A DNA stretch of 64,000 nucleotides from Candidatus Edwardsiibacteriota bacterium (GCA_020053305.1 JAGVNJ010000030.1:1-64000), one strand, 5' to 3'; shown: positions 9,632 through 18,073, counted from the first letter of the stretch. Program-made: numbers and translations. The notes: generated by a model from the letters alone, not told the origin.

Positions 9632-10681
9632 ATGATTGGCATTGATATTTTTTCTGGTTGTGGTGGAATGACCGTTGGAGCTAAACTTGCTGGCATACAA
9701 GTGAAATATGCTGTTGAGTTAAACTACCATTGTGCAAGCACATATTCACACAACCATACTGATGTTAAAATGATCAATACTGACATCAGAAAATTTAGAG
9801 TACATGACTTAAAACTATCTAAAAGAGAACCAATAGTTTTATTTGGGGGGCCACCTTGTCAAGGATTTTCAAAGTCAAACCAAAAAACAAAAAACAAACA
9901 GAATGAAAACAACTGGTTATTTAAAGAATTTATCAGAGTAGCCAAAGAATTAAAGCCCGACTGGATAGTTTTTGAAAATGTTGGAGGCTTTTCAGAATCA
10001 CTCGAAGGTTTCTTTTTTAAAGAGACACTAATCAACTTTAAAAAAATGGGCTACGCAACAAGCCAGTTTTTATTAAATGCTTCAAACTACGGCGTCCCCC
10101 AAAACAGAAAAAGAGTTTTCATTGTTTGTTCGCTTGATGGAATAACAATTGAAGAACCAAAAGCAACTACCCAAAAAATAAATGTTGGCGAAGCCTTGTA
10201 TGATTTGCCCAATCTAAAAAACGGTGCAAAGTTTTCTGTACTTCCATATAACCAAAAACCTCATTCTGCTTATTCAAAAGCAATGAGAGGAAAATTAGAA
10301 AAAAGCACCAACCACTTTGTGACTCAGAACTCCGAGGAAATTATTAAACGATACAAGTATGTTCCGCAAGGTGGCAATTGGGAAAATATTCCAATAAAAC
10401 TGATGCAGAATTATAAAGATGTTAGTCGGTGTCATAGTGGAATTTATCACAGGCTTGACGAAGCAAAACCTTCGGTTGTGATTGGGAATTATCGTAAGAA
10501 TATGCTTATACATCCAAAAGAAAATAGAGGCTTATCAGTTAGGGAAGCCGCAAGACTTCAATCATTTGAAGATAATTATATTTTTAAAGGATTTCTTACC
10601 GATCAACAACAACAAGTAGGTAATGCGGTTCCACCTTATTTGGCAAAAGCTGTGTTTTCTGAAATCATAAACAACAATTAA
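9632..10681 (+). CDS. DNA (cytosine-5) methyltransferase
   Basis: 349 residues, typical length. It transfers a methyl group from SAM to C5 of cytosine in a specific DNA site. Motif I is DIFSGCGGMTVG (6-17), motif IV GGPPCQGFS with catalytic Cys76, motif VI ENV (Glu115), motif VIII NYGVPQNRKRVF (152-163), and motif X VGNAVPPYLAKAV near the C-terminus. The target-recognition region lies about 190-290 and gives no clue to the site. Strongly AT-rich, unlike the flanking hydrogenase genes. First gene of a four-gene cassette, with the HD gene starting 5 bases after the stop. No restriction endonuclease family is recognisable beside it. The ATG follows an A-rich stretch without a clear ribosome-binding site. 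Confidence 0.93.
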   Translation: MIGIDIFSGCGGMTVGAKLAGIQVKYAVELNYHCASTYSHNHTDVKMINTDIRKFRVHDLKLSKREPIVLFGGPPCQGFSKSNQKTKNKQNENNWLFKEFIRVAKELKPDWIVFENVGGFSESLEGFFFKETLINFKKMGYATSQFLLNASNYGVPQNRKRVFIVCSLDGITIEEPKATTQKINVGEALYDLPNLKNGAKFSVLPYNQKPHSAYSKAMRGKLEKSTNHFVTQNSEEIIKRYKYVPQGGNWENIPIKLMQNYKDVSRCHSGIYHRLDEAKPSVVIGNYRKNMLIHPKENRGLSVREAARLQSFEDNYIFKGFLTDQQQQVGNAVPPYLAKAVFSEIINNN

Positions 10682-10686
10682 ACTAA

Positions 10687-11763
10687 ATGAACTTAGATAA
10701 TCAATTTTTAGACGAATGGTTTGTTGCTTACAACCAAGTCTCAAAGGACTTTCGTGATTTCCCTTTTGGTCTTAATTATCCTGCAAAGTATAATGCCATT
10801 GCGGATAAACTAACTGCTTGGGTTCATCCTTATGTGAATCAAGGTTCAATGATGAAAGACGGTGGTTTTTTAACTGACCACGGTCCAGAACATATTAAAA
10901 CGGTAATTAAGAGAGCAACTCAATTAGTTGTAGCAATGGAGCCCGAGGAAAGGTTGAATCCCTTTGAAGTTTATGTTTTACTTATGGCAATTCATGTTCA
11001 TGATGTCGGGAATATCCTTTCAAGAAAGGGACATGAAATGAACTCCATTGTTGTAATAGATCATTTGAAGGACACATTAGTTAGATATGACCGAATTGAA
11101 TGGGCTGCTATTTATGACATAGCAAGTGCTCACGGTGGTGAGGAAAAAGATAAGATTAGCAAATTGCCTGAAAATCCTGAACCAATTCATAACATAGATG
11201 TGAGATTTCAGTTGCTTGCTGCAATTTTGAAATTTGCTGATGAACTTGCAGAGGATTCTTCAAGAGCTGCACGATATTTATTGTTTAAGGGTAAGTTGCC
11301 AGAATATAGTGCGATATATCATGAATATGCACTTTCATTACACTCCGTAAAAGTTAAGAGTAAGGACAGATTAGTTGAAATGCATTTCAACATTGAAGAA
11401 GAAAAGTTACATGAAAAGTACAAAAAGAAAATAATAAATAGAATTTCACAGCAATTTGATGAAAAACCGGAATTTCTAATAAACGAAATATATTTAAGAA
11501 CTCTTAAAGCACATTTTGAAAGATTATATTGTATGAGATTTATGAGACCTTTTATTAATATTGATAAGATACGTGTATTTATAAAAGTTTCTTTAAACAA
11601 GAATAAGAAGCTTCATATTCCACCCCCACAAGGGACTTTTGATTTAATTGAATCAGGTATTGATGAAATTCACATGGGGCAAATTTTTGAAATGTGCCCA
11701 GAACTTGAAAATTGGCATAGTGAAAAATTATCCAATCACATTAAAGCTATGGCAACACCATGA
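10687..11763 (+). CDS. HD-domain protein of the methyltransferase cassette
   Basis: 358 residues. An HD-type metal-binding phosphohydrolase core is visible: LTDHGPEHIKTV (His65, His69), AIHVHDVGN (His105-Asp106 as the HD pair), SAHGG (His149) and KFADELAED (Asp185). The rest (about 190-358) is mixed helix and strand and not recognised. It may belong to the HD-CE type of HD domain described in bacterial conflict systems; that is from memory and needs a profile search. The stop overlaps the ATPase start (ATGA, 11760-11763), so the two are probably made in fixed ratio and may act together. Substrate unknown; HD enzymes of defence systems often cleave nucleotides or nucleic acid. Confidence 0.75.
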   Translation: MNLDNQFLDEWFVAYNQVSKDFRDFPFGLNYPAKYNAIADKLTAWVHPYVNQGSMMKDGGFLTDHGPEHIKTVIKRATQLVVAMEPEERLNPFEVYVLLMAIHVHDVGNILSRKGHEMNSIVVIDHLKDTLVRYDRIEWAAIYDIASAHGGEEKDKISKLPENPEPIHNIDVRFQLLAAILKFADELAEDSSRAARYLLFKGKLPEYSAIYHEYALSLHSVKVKSKDRLVEMHFNIEEEKLHEKYKKKIINRISQQFDEKPEFLINEIYLRTLKAHFERLYCMRFMRPFINIDKIRVFIKVSLNKNKKLHIPPPQGTFDLIESGIDEIHMGQIFEMCPELENWHSEKLSNHIKAMATP

Positions 11764-13598
11764 GTACTGTAGAAGCTAAAAATCCTTTCCAATACCAAAC
11801 GCCTGACAGCATCAAAACAGATGATGCGTTGAGCATTTTTGTTGATGTTTTCAAGGACTTTTATCATGTCATAAATATTGGGAATACTTTTATTCACGGT
11901 CCTAGAGGTTCGGGAAAAAGCATGATGTTTAGAATCATGAGGCCGGATTGCCAAAAGAAAAAATTAGAAAAGCATTTACATGAACTTCCCTTTTACGCTA
12001 TACACGTTCCAGTAAAAGAGACTTCTCTAAGAATATCCGACATAGATAAATTGGAAAAAAACTATGGGGCAAATTACTTGAACGAGCATTTTATGATTCT
12101 CTATTTTTCAATCTGCTTGTTTGATGCTTTGGCGAAGGAAGACTTCACCAATTACGAAAAGTCAAAAGATGAAGCGGTAAATTTTTATAATAAAGTTTTT
12201 ATTAGTAAACTAAAATTAGCAGGTTGGAAAGAAAATCTTGAAGTAAGAAATGACTTCAACACGGCCAATGAGGTATTCACAGAGATAAGAGAAATTTGTT
12301 CGGCAATTCAAAGTTACTTTACAAGGAATTTTGTTATAAAAATATCATTGAACCCTGAAATGATAACTTATGAAGGAGCCTTGTGTTTGTATTCTGACTT
12401 CCTATTACCAATAATACGGACAATAAGGGAGTTTGAGTTTATGCCTAAAGCACCTATGTATTTTATGGTTGATGATGCTGATGAACTCAACTTAACTCAA
12501 ACACAAATTTTGAATTCTTGGGTTTCGTTTCGTTCAACAAATGATATTTCCTATAAAGTATCAACGCAACTAAATTACAAAACCTATTTTGCCACAACTG
12601 GTTCGAAAATTGATTCCCCACATGACTACTTTGAAATTGATTTGACGGAAGTATATACCTCCGATAAAAAGGAAAAATACAATAGAAATGTTAAAGAAAT
12701 AATTGAAAAGCGTTTGGACGTAATCGGTAACATTAAAATAACGGCCGAAGAATATTTCCCAAAGGATGAAAAACAATTTATAGCGATTGAAGAAATTAGG
12801 AAGAAGTTGTCGGAAAAAAAAATAGAAGAACTGGCTTTAACTTCGCAATCCAAAGATCAAACATATTTGGAGAAAGCTGCCTATGATTATGCATACAGGT
12901 ATGCCACATCCGAGTATATGAAAATACTTGAAAAAACTGGTGAGGGACACGGACATAATTACAGCTATGCCGGCTTCAATTCATTAGTGCACTTGTCGTC
13001 AAATATCATCAGAAATTTTCTTGACTTAGCATCTAAAATGTATATATCAGCTTTTAACAGCATCAACAATGATGTTAAATATATTCCCCTTAAGATTCAG
13101 AACAATGAAATTGAAACTTATTCAGATTGGTTCTTGGATAGTAACTTTGAAACAATTAAAGATGATCAAAAACTGAATAAAGAAGAATTGGATCAATATA
13201 ATAAACTCCATAATCTGATCGACAGTATGGGGCAGGCTTTCAGCAGATTTTTCAAGTCCGACTTAAGCGAAAGGAAAATGTTTTCGTTCTATTTTGAAGA
13301 TGAACCATCAAAAGAACTTCATGAGGTTTTAAAAAAGGGCGTGTCTTCGGGGTATTTCCATCGTTCAGCGAAAAGCAACAAAACAGGAACTGGCAGAGCA
13401 AAGCTGTATGTGCTAAACAGAATGTTAGCCCCGTTGTATCGTTTAGATCCAGCGAGTTTTTCAGGATATTTATTTTTAAGGGCAGATAAAATTGAAATGG
13501 CAATGAATAATCCAAAAGACTTTATTAAGTATATTGAGGAACGAATTAAAAAGGGGAATAAAGAACAAGATGAGAGTCAACTTAAATTTGAATTTTAA
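11760..13598 (+). CDS. P-loop ATPase (ORC/CDC6- or STAND-like) of the methyltransferase cassette
   Basis: 612 residues. Walker A is GPRGSGKS (47-54) and a Walker B-like stretch is YFMVDDADEL (234-243), followed by a possible sensor strand, YKTYFATTG (273-281). The long gap between Walker A and B and the VDDADE signature suggest an AAA+/STAND-type ATPase such as the ORC/CDC6-like ATPases of conflict islands; this assignment is inference. The C-terminal half (about 320-612) is helical, with a Lys/Glu-rich end, and may hold winged-helix or sensing domains. Start overlaps the HD gene stop; the next gene follows 12 bases after its stop. AT-rich. Confidence 0.75.
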   Translation: MSTVEAKNPFQYQTPDSIKTDDALSIFVDVFKDFYHVINIGNTFIHGPRGSGKSMMFRIMRPDCQKKKLEKHLHELPFYAIHVPVKETSLRISDIDKLEKNYGANYLNEHFMILYFSICLFDALAKEDFTNYEKSKDEAVNFYNKVFISKLKLAGWKENLEVRNDFNTANEVFTEIREICSAIQSYFTRNFVIKISLNPEMITYEGALCLYSDFLLPIIRTIREFEFMPKAPMYFMVDDADELNLTQTQILNSWVSFRSTNDISYKVSTQLNYKTYFATTGSKIDSPHDYFEIDLTEVYTSDKKEKYNRNVKEIIEKRLDVIGNIKITAEEYFPKDEKQFIAIEEIRKKLSEKKIEELALTSQSKDQTYLEKAAYDYAYRYATSEYMKILEKTGEGHGHNYSYAGFNSLVHLSSNIIRNFLDLASKMYISAFNSINNDVKYIPLKIQNNEIETYSDWFLDSNFETIKDDQKLNKEELDQYNKLHNLIDSMGQAFSRFFKSDLSERKMFSFYFEDEPSKELHEVLKKGVSSGYFHRSAKSNKTGTGRAKLYVLNRMLAPLYRLDPASFSGYLFLRADKIEMAMNNPKDFIKYIEERIKKGNKEQDESQLKFEF

Positions 13599-13610
13599 TC
13601 TCATTATAGA

Positions 13611-14582
13611 ATGAAGAGCAATAGCAAATATATCACACTTACTTCACTCTCCGAGAACATTCAGGGGAAAGTTGATTATTTTATTACAAGTGCAAGCTAT
13701 GAGGAAAGGTGCCTTAAGGTAGCTGATGAAATCAAAAAAATAAATCCAACAAACGCTATTGTTTGTTGCAATACCGCCAACAGCTATAACAGTAAAAATT
13801 TAGATTATTTGAAAGCACTATTCGGCAATTCATTTAGTTTGCTTGAATTGCATTCTAACAATCCCTCACTCAATAATGACGCACTTTTGTTAAAAGTAAT
13901 TTCAATCAAGGCACAAAACCCAAAGTTAATAATTGTTGACATTACTACTTTCACACACGAGACGCTTTTAATTTTGTTCAGATTGCTCAAGTTGATTTTA
14001 TCAAGCACAACCGCTGTAAAGTTTGTTTATTTGGAAGCGTCTGATTACTCGTGGAATATTGATAAAGTTGAGGACAAATGGTTAAGCAAAGGCATAGGTG
14101 AAATTCGTTCTATCGTTGGTTATCCAGGTTTATTCAATCCATCAAAAGGTACACACTTAATTATTTTAGTTGGATTTGAATCAGACAGAACAATAAAGTT
14201 GATTGAAAAATATGATTCAACCATTGTCTCGCTAGGACTTGGAGTTAAGAAGACACCAAACCCAAGTGACAAAATAATTATTGAGATGGCAAGGAAAAAA
14301 CAGCAAGAGCTTGTTAATCAGTTCCCACATGTACGGGTATTTGATTTTTGTTTGGAAAGTTCAGACGAAACAAAAGTGGCAATTGAAAAGCAGATAGCAT
14401 TATACCCAAGCCTTAATGTTATTGTAGCACCAATGAATAATAAAGTTTCAACAATTGGTGCGGGAATTTTAGGCATTGACAAATTTGAAGTGCAGCTTTG
14501 CTATGTCAAAGCCAATCAATACAATACTGGATTTTATTCAAAGCCAGGAACAAGTTGCTATTTATTCGACCTATCTCGCTAA
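13611..14582 (+). CDS. Unrecognised protein, last gene of the methyltransferase cassette
   Basis: 323 residues, no family recognised. The pattern is alternating strands and helices like a Rossmann-type alpha/beta fold: VDYFITSASYEERCL (about 21-35), NAIVCCNTANSY, LIIVDITTFTHE, VKFVYLEASDYSW, THLIILVGFESDRT, and LNVIVAPMNNKVST near the end. No signal peptide or membrane helix. The conserved-looking SASYEERC and DITTFTHE stretches are candidates for an active or binding site. It follows the ATPase gene by 12 bases in the same AT-rich cassette, so it could be the effector or the specificity partner. Possible alternatives include a nuclease or NAD-processing fold, but nothing in the sequence decides this. 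Confidence 0.65.
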   Translation: MKSNSKYITLTSLSENIQGKVDYFITSASYEERCLKVADEIKKINPTNAIVCCNTANSYNSKNLDYLKALFGNSFSLLELHSNNPSLNNDALLLKVISIKAQNPKLIIVDITTFTHETLLILFRLLKLILSSTTAVKFVYLEASDYSWNIDKVEDKWLSKGIGEIRSIVGYPGLFNPSKGTHLIILVGFESDRTIKLIEKYDSTIVSLGLGVKKTPNPSDKIIIEMARKKQQELVNQFPHVRVFDFCLESSDETKVAIEKQIALYPSLNVIVAPMNNKVSTIGAGILGIDKFEVQLCYVKANQYNTGFYSKPGTSCYLFDLSR

Positions 14583-14819
14583 ATAAAACTAAAATACAGA
14601 CAAACAGAAAAACAAAGCACGAAACGTTAATGCTGTCTGTTAAAACCCAAATTAAAACGATTTTTGCACTTGTACGTTAGGCATCATTGCAAAGGAAGGA
14701 ATCAAAAGGCGCAATTTGTTTGGGTAAATCATGCAAAAAGTTTTTAGCAATATTGATAATTAACAGTCAATTTAAATTAATTTTGTAATTCGAAATAATA
14801 CTTTGGAGCAATCATAAAA
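14583..14819. other. AT-rich right flank of the methyltransferase cassette
   Basis: 237 bases without a gene. Two similar segments occur, CACGAAACGTTAATGC (about 14618-14633) and CACTTGTACGTTAGGC (about 14667-14682). No terminator is seen, so cassette transcripts could read into the next hydrogenase subunit. A TTGGAG lies just before the ATG at 14820. Confidence 0.5.
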
Positions 14820-16301
14820 ATGCTGCTTTTATTCATCATCGTTCCCCTGGCGGTGGCAGCCCTGATGCCGCTGGTGTCCCGGCTGTGGAAGGGCCTGCCC
14901 GATATCCTGGGGGTGGCCACCATGGCGGCCCTCCTGACCCTGAGCCTGTATCAGATCCGCCTGATATCGTCCGGACACCGCATCCTGTGGGATGCCGCGG
15001 CCATAGGCCTGCCCTTAAAGGCCGGCCTGATGCTGGACGGCTTCTCGCTGCTGCTGCTGATCACCATCAGCCTGATCTCGCTGTTCGCCTGCATCTATTC
15101 CATCAACTACATGGAACACTACGGAGCTAAGGGGTCGTATTACGCCCTGTTCCTGCTGATGGTGGCCGGGATGAACGGGCTGGTGCTGACCGTCGACCTG
15201 TTCAACATGTATGTCTTTTTGGAGGTGGCGGCGGTGGCCTCCTACGCTTTGGTGGCCTTCGGCCAGAAGCACGACGAGGTGGAGGCGGCCTTCAAGTACC
15301 TGATGCTGTCGGTGCTGGCCACCACCGGCATTCTGCTGGCCATGTCCTTCATCTATTTGATGACCGGCACCATGAACTTCAAGGAGCTGTCCATGGCGGT
15401 GGGAACCGGCATGAGCGTCAAGCTGATCGGCCTGTGCCTGGCCCTGTTCCTGATGGGCTTCGGCCTGAAGGCGGCCATGGTGCCGTTCCATGCCTGGCTG
15501 CCGGATGCCCATCCCTCGGCCCCGGCGCCCATCTCGGCCATGCTTTCCGGAGTGCTGATCAAGGTCTCCGGCATCTACGCCCTGACCCGGGTGGTATACG
15601 ACATCTTCGGGCTGCCAGCCTCGGTCTCCCAGGCCATGATCTGGCTGGGGGTGGCCTCGATGGTTATCGGAGCGCTGATCGCCCTGGGACAGAACGATTT
15701 CAAAAGAATGCTGGCTTACTCGTCCATCAGCCAGATCGGATACATAGTGGTCGGTTTAGGATTGGGGACTCCGTTGGGCATCATGGGGGCCTTGTTTCAT
15801 CTGTTCAACCACGCTACTTTCAAGAGCCTGCTGTTTCTTGACGCCGGGGCCACCGAGTATGCCACCGGCACCAGGGACCTCTCCAAGCTGGGAGGGGTGG
15901 GCCACAAGCTGCCCATCACCAGCCTGACCACCACCATCGGGACCTTCTCCATCGCCGGGATCCCGCCCTTCAACGGGTTCTGGAGCAAACTGCTGATCAT
16001 CGTGGCACTGGTGGAGGCCAACCACGTCGGGGTGGCGGCCATCGCCATTGCCACCAGCATTCTGACCCTGTGGTATTTCCTGCTGATGCAGAGAAAAGCC
16101 TTCTTCGGGAAATTGGCGGCCGGTTTGGAGAAGGTCAAGGAAGTGCCGTTCTACATGGCCTTGGCCACCTTCTGTCTGGCGGCCCTGTGCCTGCTGGTGG
16201 GCCTGTTCTATCCCTGGGTCACTGCCAAGCTGATCCAGCCGGGGATGACCGCCCTGACCAATTCCATCGGGGCTAATGGGTTTTCGTTGTTCGGACAATG
16301 A
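14820..16301 (+). CDS. Proton-antiporter-like subunit (NuoN/MrpD/MbhH-like) of group 4 hydrogenase
   Basis: 493 residues with about 14 hydrophobic segments, Proton_antipo_M family. Hallmarks: VDLFNMYVFLEVAAVASYALVA (helix 5 Glu), LKAAMVPFHAWLPDAHPSAP (Lys/His region), MLAYSSISQIGYIVVG, and SIAGIPPFNGFWSKL. The DAHPSAPAPISAMLSG wording is closest to MrpD/MbhH-type subunits. It resumes the operon after the AT-rich cassette. With the subunits at 6067 and 7533 the complex would have three ion channels, as in respiratory complex I. The four-helix-bundle insertion follows within 10 bases of its stop. Confidence 0.88.
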   Translation: MLLLFIIVPLAVAALMPLVSRLWKGLPDILGVATMAALLTLSLYQIRLISSGHRILWDAAAIGLPLKAGLMLDGFSLLLLITISLISLFACIYSINYMEHYGAKGSYYALFLLMVAGMNGLVLTVDLFNMYVFLEVAAVASYALVAFGQKHDEVEAAFKYLMLSVLATTGILLAMSFIYLMTGTMNFKELSMAVGTGMSVKLIGLCLALFLMGFGLKAAMVPFHAWLPDAHPSAPAPISAMLSGVLIKVSGIYALTRVVYDIFGLPASVSQAMIWLGVASMVIGALIALGQNDFKRMLAYSSISQIGYIVVGLGLGTPLGIMGALFHLFNHATFKSLLFLDAGATEYATGTRDLSKLGGVGHKLPITSLTTTIGTFSIAGIPPFNGFWSKLLIIVALVEANHVGVAAIAIATSILTLWYFLLMQRKAFFGKLAAGLEKVKEVPFYMALATFCLAALCLLVGLFYPWVTAKLIQPGMTALTNSIGANGFSLFGQ

Positions 16302-16308
16302 TCCTGGC

Positions 16309-16762
16309 TTTACGAAGATTTGAGGTTGAGAAGATAGGATGATAGGATTGAGTTATCTATGAGTGATAGGATACGCACGGTAAGAGATTTAAAGGTTTAC
16401 AAAGCGGCATTTTACTGTGCGATGGAGATATTTGAGATAAGTAAGACTTTTCCCTCAGACGAAAAATATTCATTGACGGATCAAATCAGAAGGTCTTCCC
16501 GTTCGGTATGCTCAAATCTGTCTGAAGCATGGCGTAAAAGAAAATATAAGAAAGTATTTGTCAATAAACTGTCCGACAGCATGCAGGAAGCTGCTGAAAC
16601 CCAAACTTGGCTTGAGTTTTGTTTGTCTTGCAACTATATTTCTGAGGATGATTTTAAAAAACTTGATCGTGAATATGAAAATATCATTGGCCTGTTGAAC
16701 GCTATGGATTTTAAAGCCGATAAGTTCTGCTTTTAAAAAACTGAACCTCACAACTTCGTAAC
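16309..16762. mobile_element. Small insertion: four-helix-bundle gene flanked by inverted repeats
   Basis: The 22 bases at 16309-16330 and the reverse complement of 16741-16762 agree at 18 of 22 positions; the shared core is TTACGAAG...TGAGGTT. Between them lies only the gene at 16359-16736. The unit sits exactly between two hydrogenase subunits. This is the arrangement of 23S rRNA intervening sequences, where the same protein family sits inside an inverted-repeat stem. Mobility is inferred, not shown. Confidence 0.6.
16359..16736 (+). CDS. Four-helix-bundle protein (S23 / 23S rRNA intervening-sequence family)
   Basis: 125 residues, the usual length of the TIGR02436 four-helix-bundle family. 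Typical features: DLKVYKAAFYCAMEIFEISKTFP at the start, YSLTDQIRRSSRSVCSNLSEAW in helix 2 (family signature DQIRRAS.SI..NIAEG) and LQ-type ETQTWLEFCLSCNYIS in helix 3. The family forms pentamers with a basic surface and is often found inside intervening sequences of 23S rRNA genes or alone between genes; its role is unknown. AT-rich against its GC-rich neighbours, flanked by imperfect inverted repeats, and placed inside the hydrogenase operon, so it is probably a passenger. Confidence 0.88.
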   Translation: MSDRIRTVRDLKVYKAAFYCAMEIFEISKTFPSDEKYSLTDQIRRSSRSVCSNLSEAWRKRKYKKVFVNKLSDSMQEAAETQTWLEFCLSCNYISEDDFKKLDREYENIIGLLNAMDFKADKFCF

Positions 16763-16796
16763 ATCGTAAACTTCAAATATACACATTGGAGTCAAA

Positions 16797-17330
16797 ATGG
16801 ACATTATCAATCTTATACTGCTGATAATGCTGGCCGGCTTCGCCTGCCTGGCGGTGTTCTTTAAGGACCTGCTGCGGGCGGCCTTGAGCCTGGCCTTCAT
16901 GAGCGCGGTGCTGGCGGTGGTGCTGTACCGGATGGATTCGCCCTACGCCGCGGTGTTCGAGCTCTCGGTGGTGGCCGGCCTGATCACGGTGCTGTTCGTC
17001 TCCACCATCGCCCTGACCAAGACGGAGGAAGCGGTCAAGGAATCACGATGGCCGATGTACCTGTTCCCGCTGTTCCTGGTGCTGTTCGGCATCATCGACC
17101 TGCTGGTGATGAAGGGGCTGTTCTCCAATATCCCGGCCGGATACGGCAATGCCGAGAAAAGCTTCGGGGCCACCCTGTGGGGCATCCGCTCCATGGACCT
17201 GATCGGACAGATCGCGGTGATCTTCGGCGGAGTGTTCGGGGTGCTGGCCCTGTTCCGGGAGAAGCCGCTTACCGCCCAGGATAAGATAGACGCTGAAAAA
17301 GCCAAGGACGGAGGGCACAAACTATGGTAA
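16797..17330 (+). CDS. NuoJ/MbhD-like membrane subunit of group 4 hydrogenase
   Basis: 177 residues with about five hydrophobic segments. The N-terminal part (LRAALSLAFMSAVLAVVLYRMDSPYAAVFELSVVAGLITVLFVSTIALT, residues about 26-74) resembles the DUF4040/MbhD domain, with its Glu in FELSVVAGL; the rest resembles the second half of NuoJ or MbhE. It sits beside the NuoK-like subunit, where NuoJ/K pairs form part of the central ion path. A TTGGAG site precedes the ATG; the stop overlaps the next gene by 7 bases, a normal operon coupling. The C-terminal tail is hydrophilic and charged. Confidence 0.8.
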   Translation: MDIINLILLIMLAGFACLAVFFKDLLRAALSLAFMSAVLAVVLYRMDSPYAAVFELSVVAGLITVLFVSTIALTKTEEAVKESRWPMYLFPLFLVLFGIIDLLVMKGLFSNIPAGYGNAEKSFGATLWGIRSMDLIGQIAVIFGGVFGVLALFREKPLTAQDKIDAEKAKDGGHKLW

Positions 17331-17623
17331 TGATCAACCTGATATTCGTCGGCCTGCTGTTCTTCATCGGGCTGTACTGTCTGCTGACCAGCCGCAACAT
17401 GATCAAACTGCTGATCGGCCTGGAGATCATGGCCAAATCGGCGGTGCTGTCCTTCATCACCGCGGGCTATGCCCGGGGGGAGACCTTCTTCTCGCAGAGT
17501 CTGGTGATCACTTTCATCGTGATCGAGGTCTCCATCGTGGCGGTGGCCCTGGCCCTGGTGATCAACGCCTATAAAAACACCGGAAACCTGGATATCCGCA
17601 GCCTGACCAAACTAAAAGGGTAA
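17324..17623 (+). CDS. NuoK/MrpC-like membrane subunit of group 4 hydrogenase
   Basis: 99 residues and three membrane helices, the normal NuoK length. Both conserved membrane glutamates of NuoK are present, Glu34 in LLIGLEIMAKS and Glu68 in ITFIVIEVSIVAVALALVI. In complex I these belong to the buried charge path linking quinone/cluster redox to the antiporter subunits. It overlaps the NuoJ-like gene by 7 bases. A spacer with AT-rich decayed repeats separates it from the NuoA-like gene. Confidence 0.9.
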   Translation: MVMINLIFVGLLFFIGLYCLLTSRNMIKLLIGLEIMAKSAVLSFITAGYARGETFFSQSLVITFIVIEVSIVAVALALVINAYKNTGNLDIRSLTKLKG

Positions 17624-17728
17624 GAACCTTACCCGCTAAATACCCGAAATGAACTAAAAATAAAATTTCGTGTTTTTGGTGGGGAAGCTATTGAAATAAT
17701 AAGCAAAAAAATAAACGAGGATACAGAC

Positions 17729-18073
17729 ATGGCAATATTCAGCCAGTGGAATATACTGATCACCCCCTTCATCGGGTTCGGCCTATTCGCTTTGGTCTCC
17801 TATCTGATCTACAAGATGGGCGATGTGATGGCCCCCAAATTGAAGGATGAAGGCGCCAAGCTTTGCCAGTATGCCTGCGGAGAGGATTTTCTGGGGAAAA
17901 AGCTTCAGGTGGGATATCGCCAGTTCTTTCATGCCGCCTTGTTTTTCACCATGATGCATGTGGCGGCCCTGGTGATCGCCACCATCCCCGGCGGGTCGCT
18001 GGCCTTCGCCATCCTGGGCATCTTTTATCTGCTGATGATCTGGTTCTCCATCATTGCTTTGATCCTGAAATAA
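17729..18073 (+). CDS. Divergent NuoA-like membrane subunit
   Basis: 114 residues and three predicted membrane helices (about 8-30, 65-85, 90-112). The loop CQYACGEDFLGKK followed by YRQFFHAALFFTMMHVAALVIAT aligns with the NuoA pattern YECG...RF...AMLFVIFDVE. The two conserved acidic residues of NuoA in the second helix (Asp and Glu of FDVE) are replaced by His and Ala (MHVA). NuoA subunits are usual in complex I but not in most [NiFe] group 4 hydrogenases, so its presence here is of interest. The assignment rests on pattern and position; it could be another small membrane subunit. Confidence 0.65.
   Translation: MAIFSQWNILITPFIGFGLFALVSYLIYKMGDVMAPKLKDEGAKLCQYACGEDFLGKKLQVGYRQFFHAALFFTMMHVAALVIATIPGGSLAFAILGIFYLLMIWFSIIALILK

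Noticed and set aside
14618..14682. Integron attC site after the methyltransferase cassette
   Set aside because: GTTAGGC is present, but no partner RYYYAAC core at the right distance and no paired arms; kept only as a weak observation.
9414..14819. Terminal direct repeats marking the ends of the methyltransferase cassette
   Set aside because: I compared the two AT-rich edges by eye and found no shared stretch long enough to be an attachment site.
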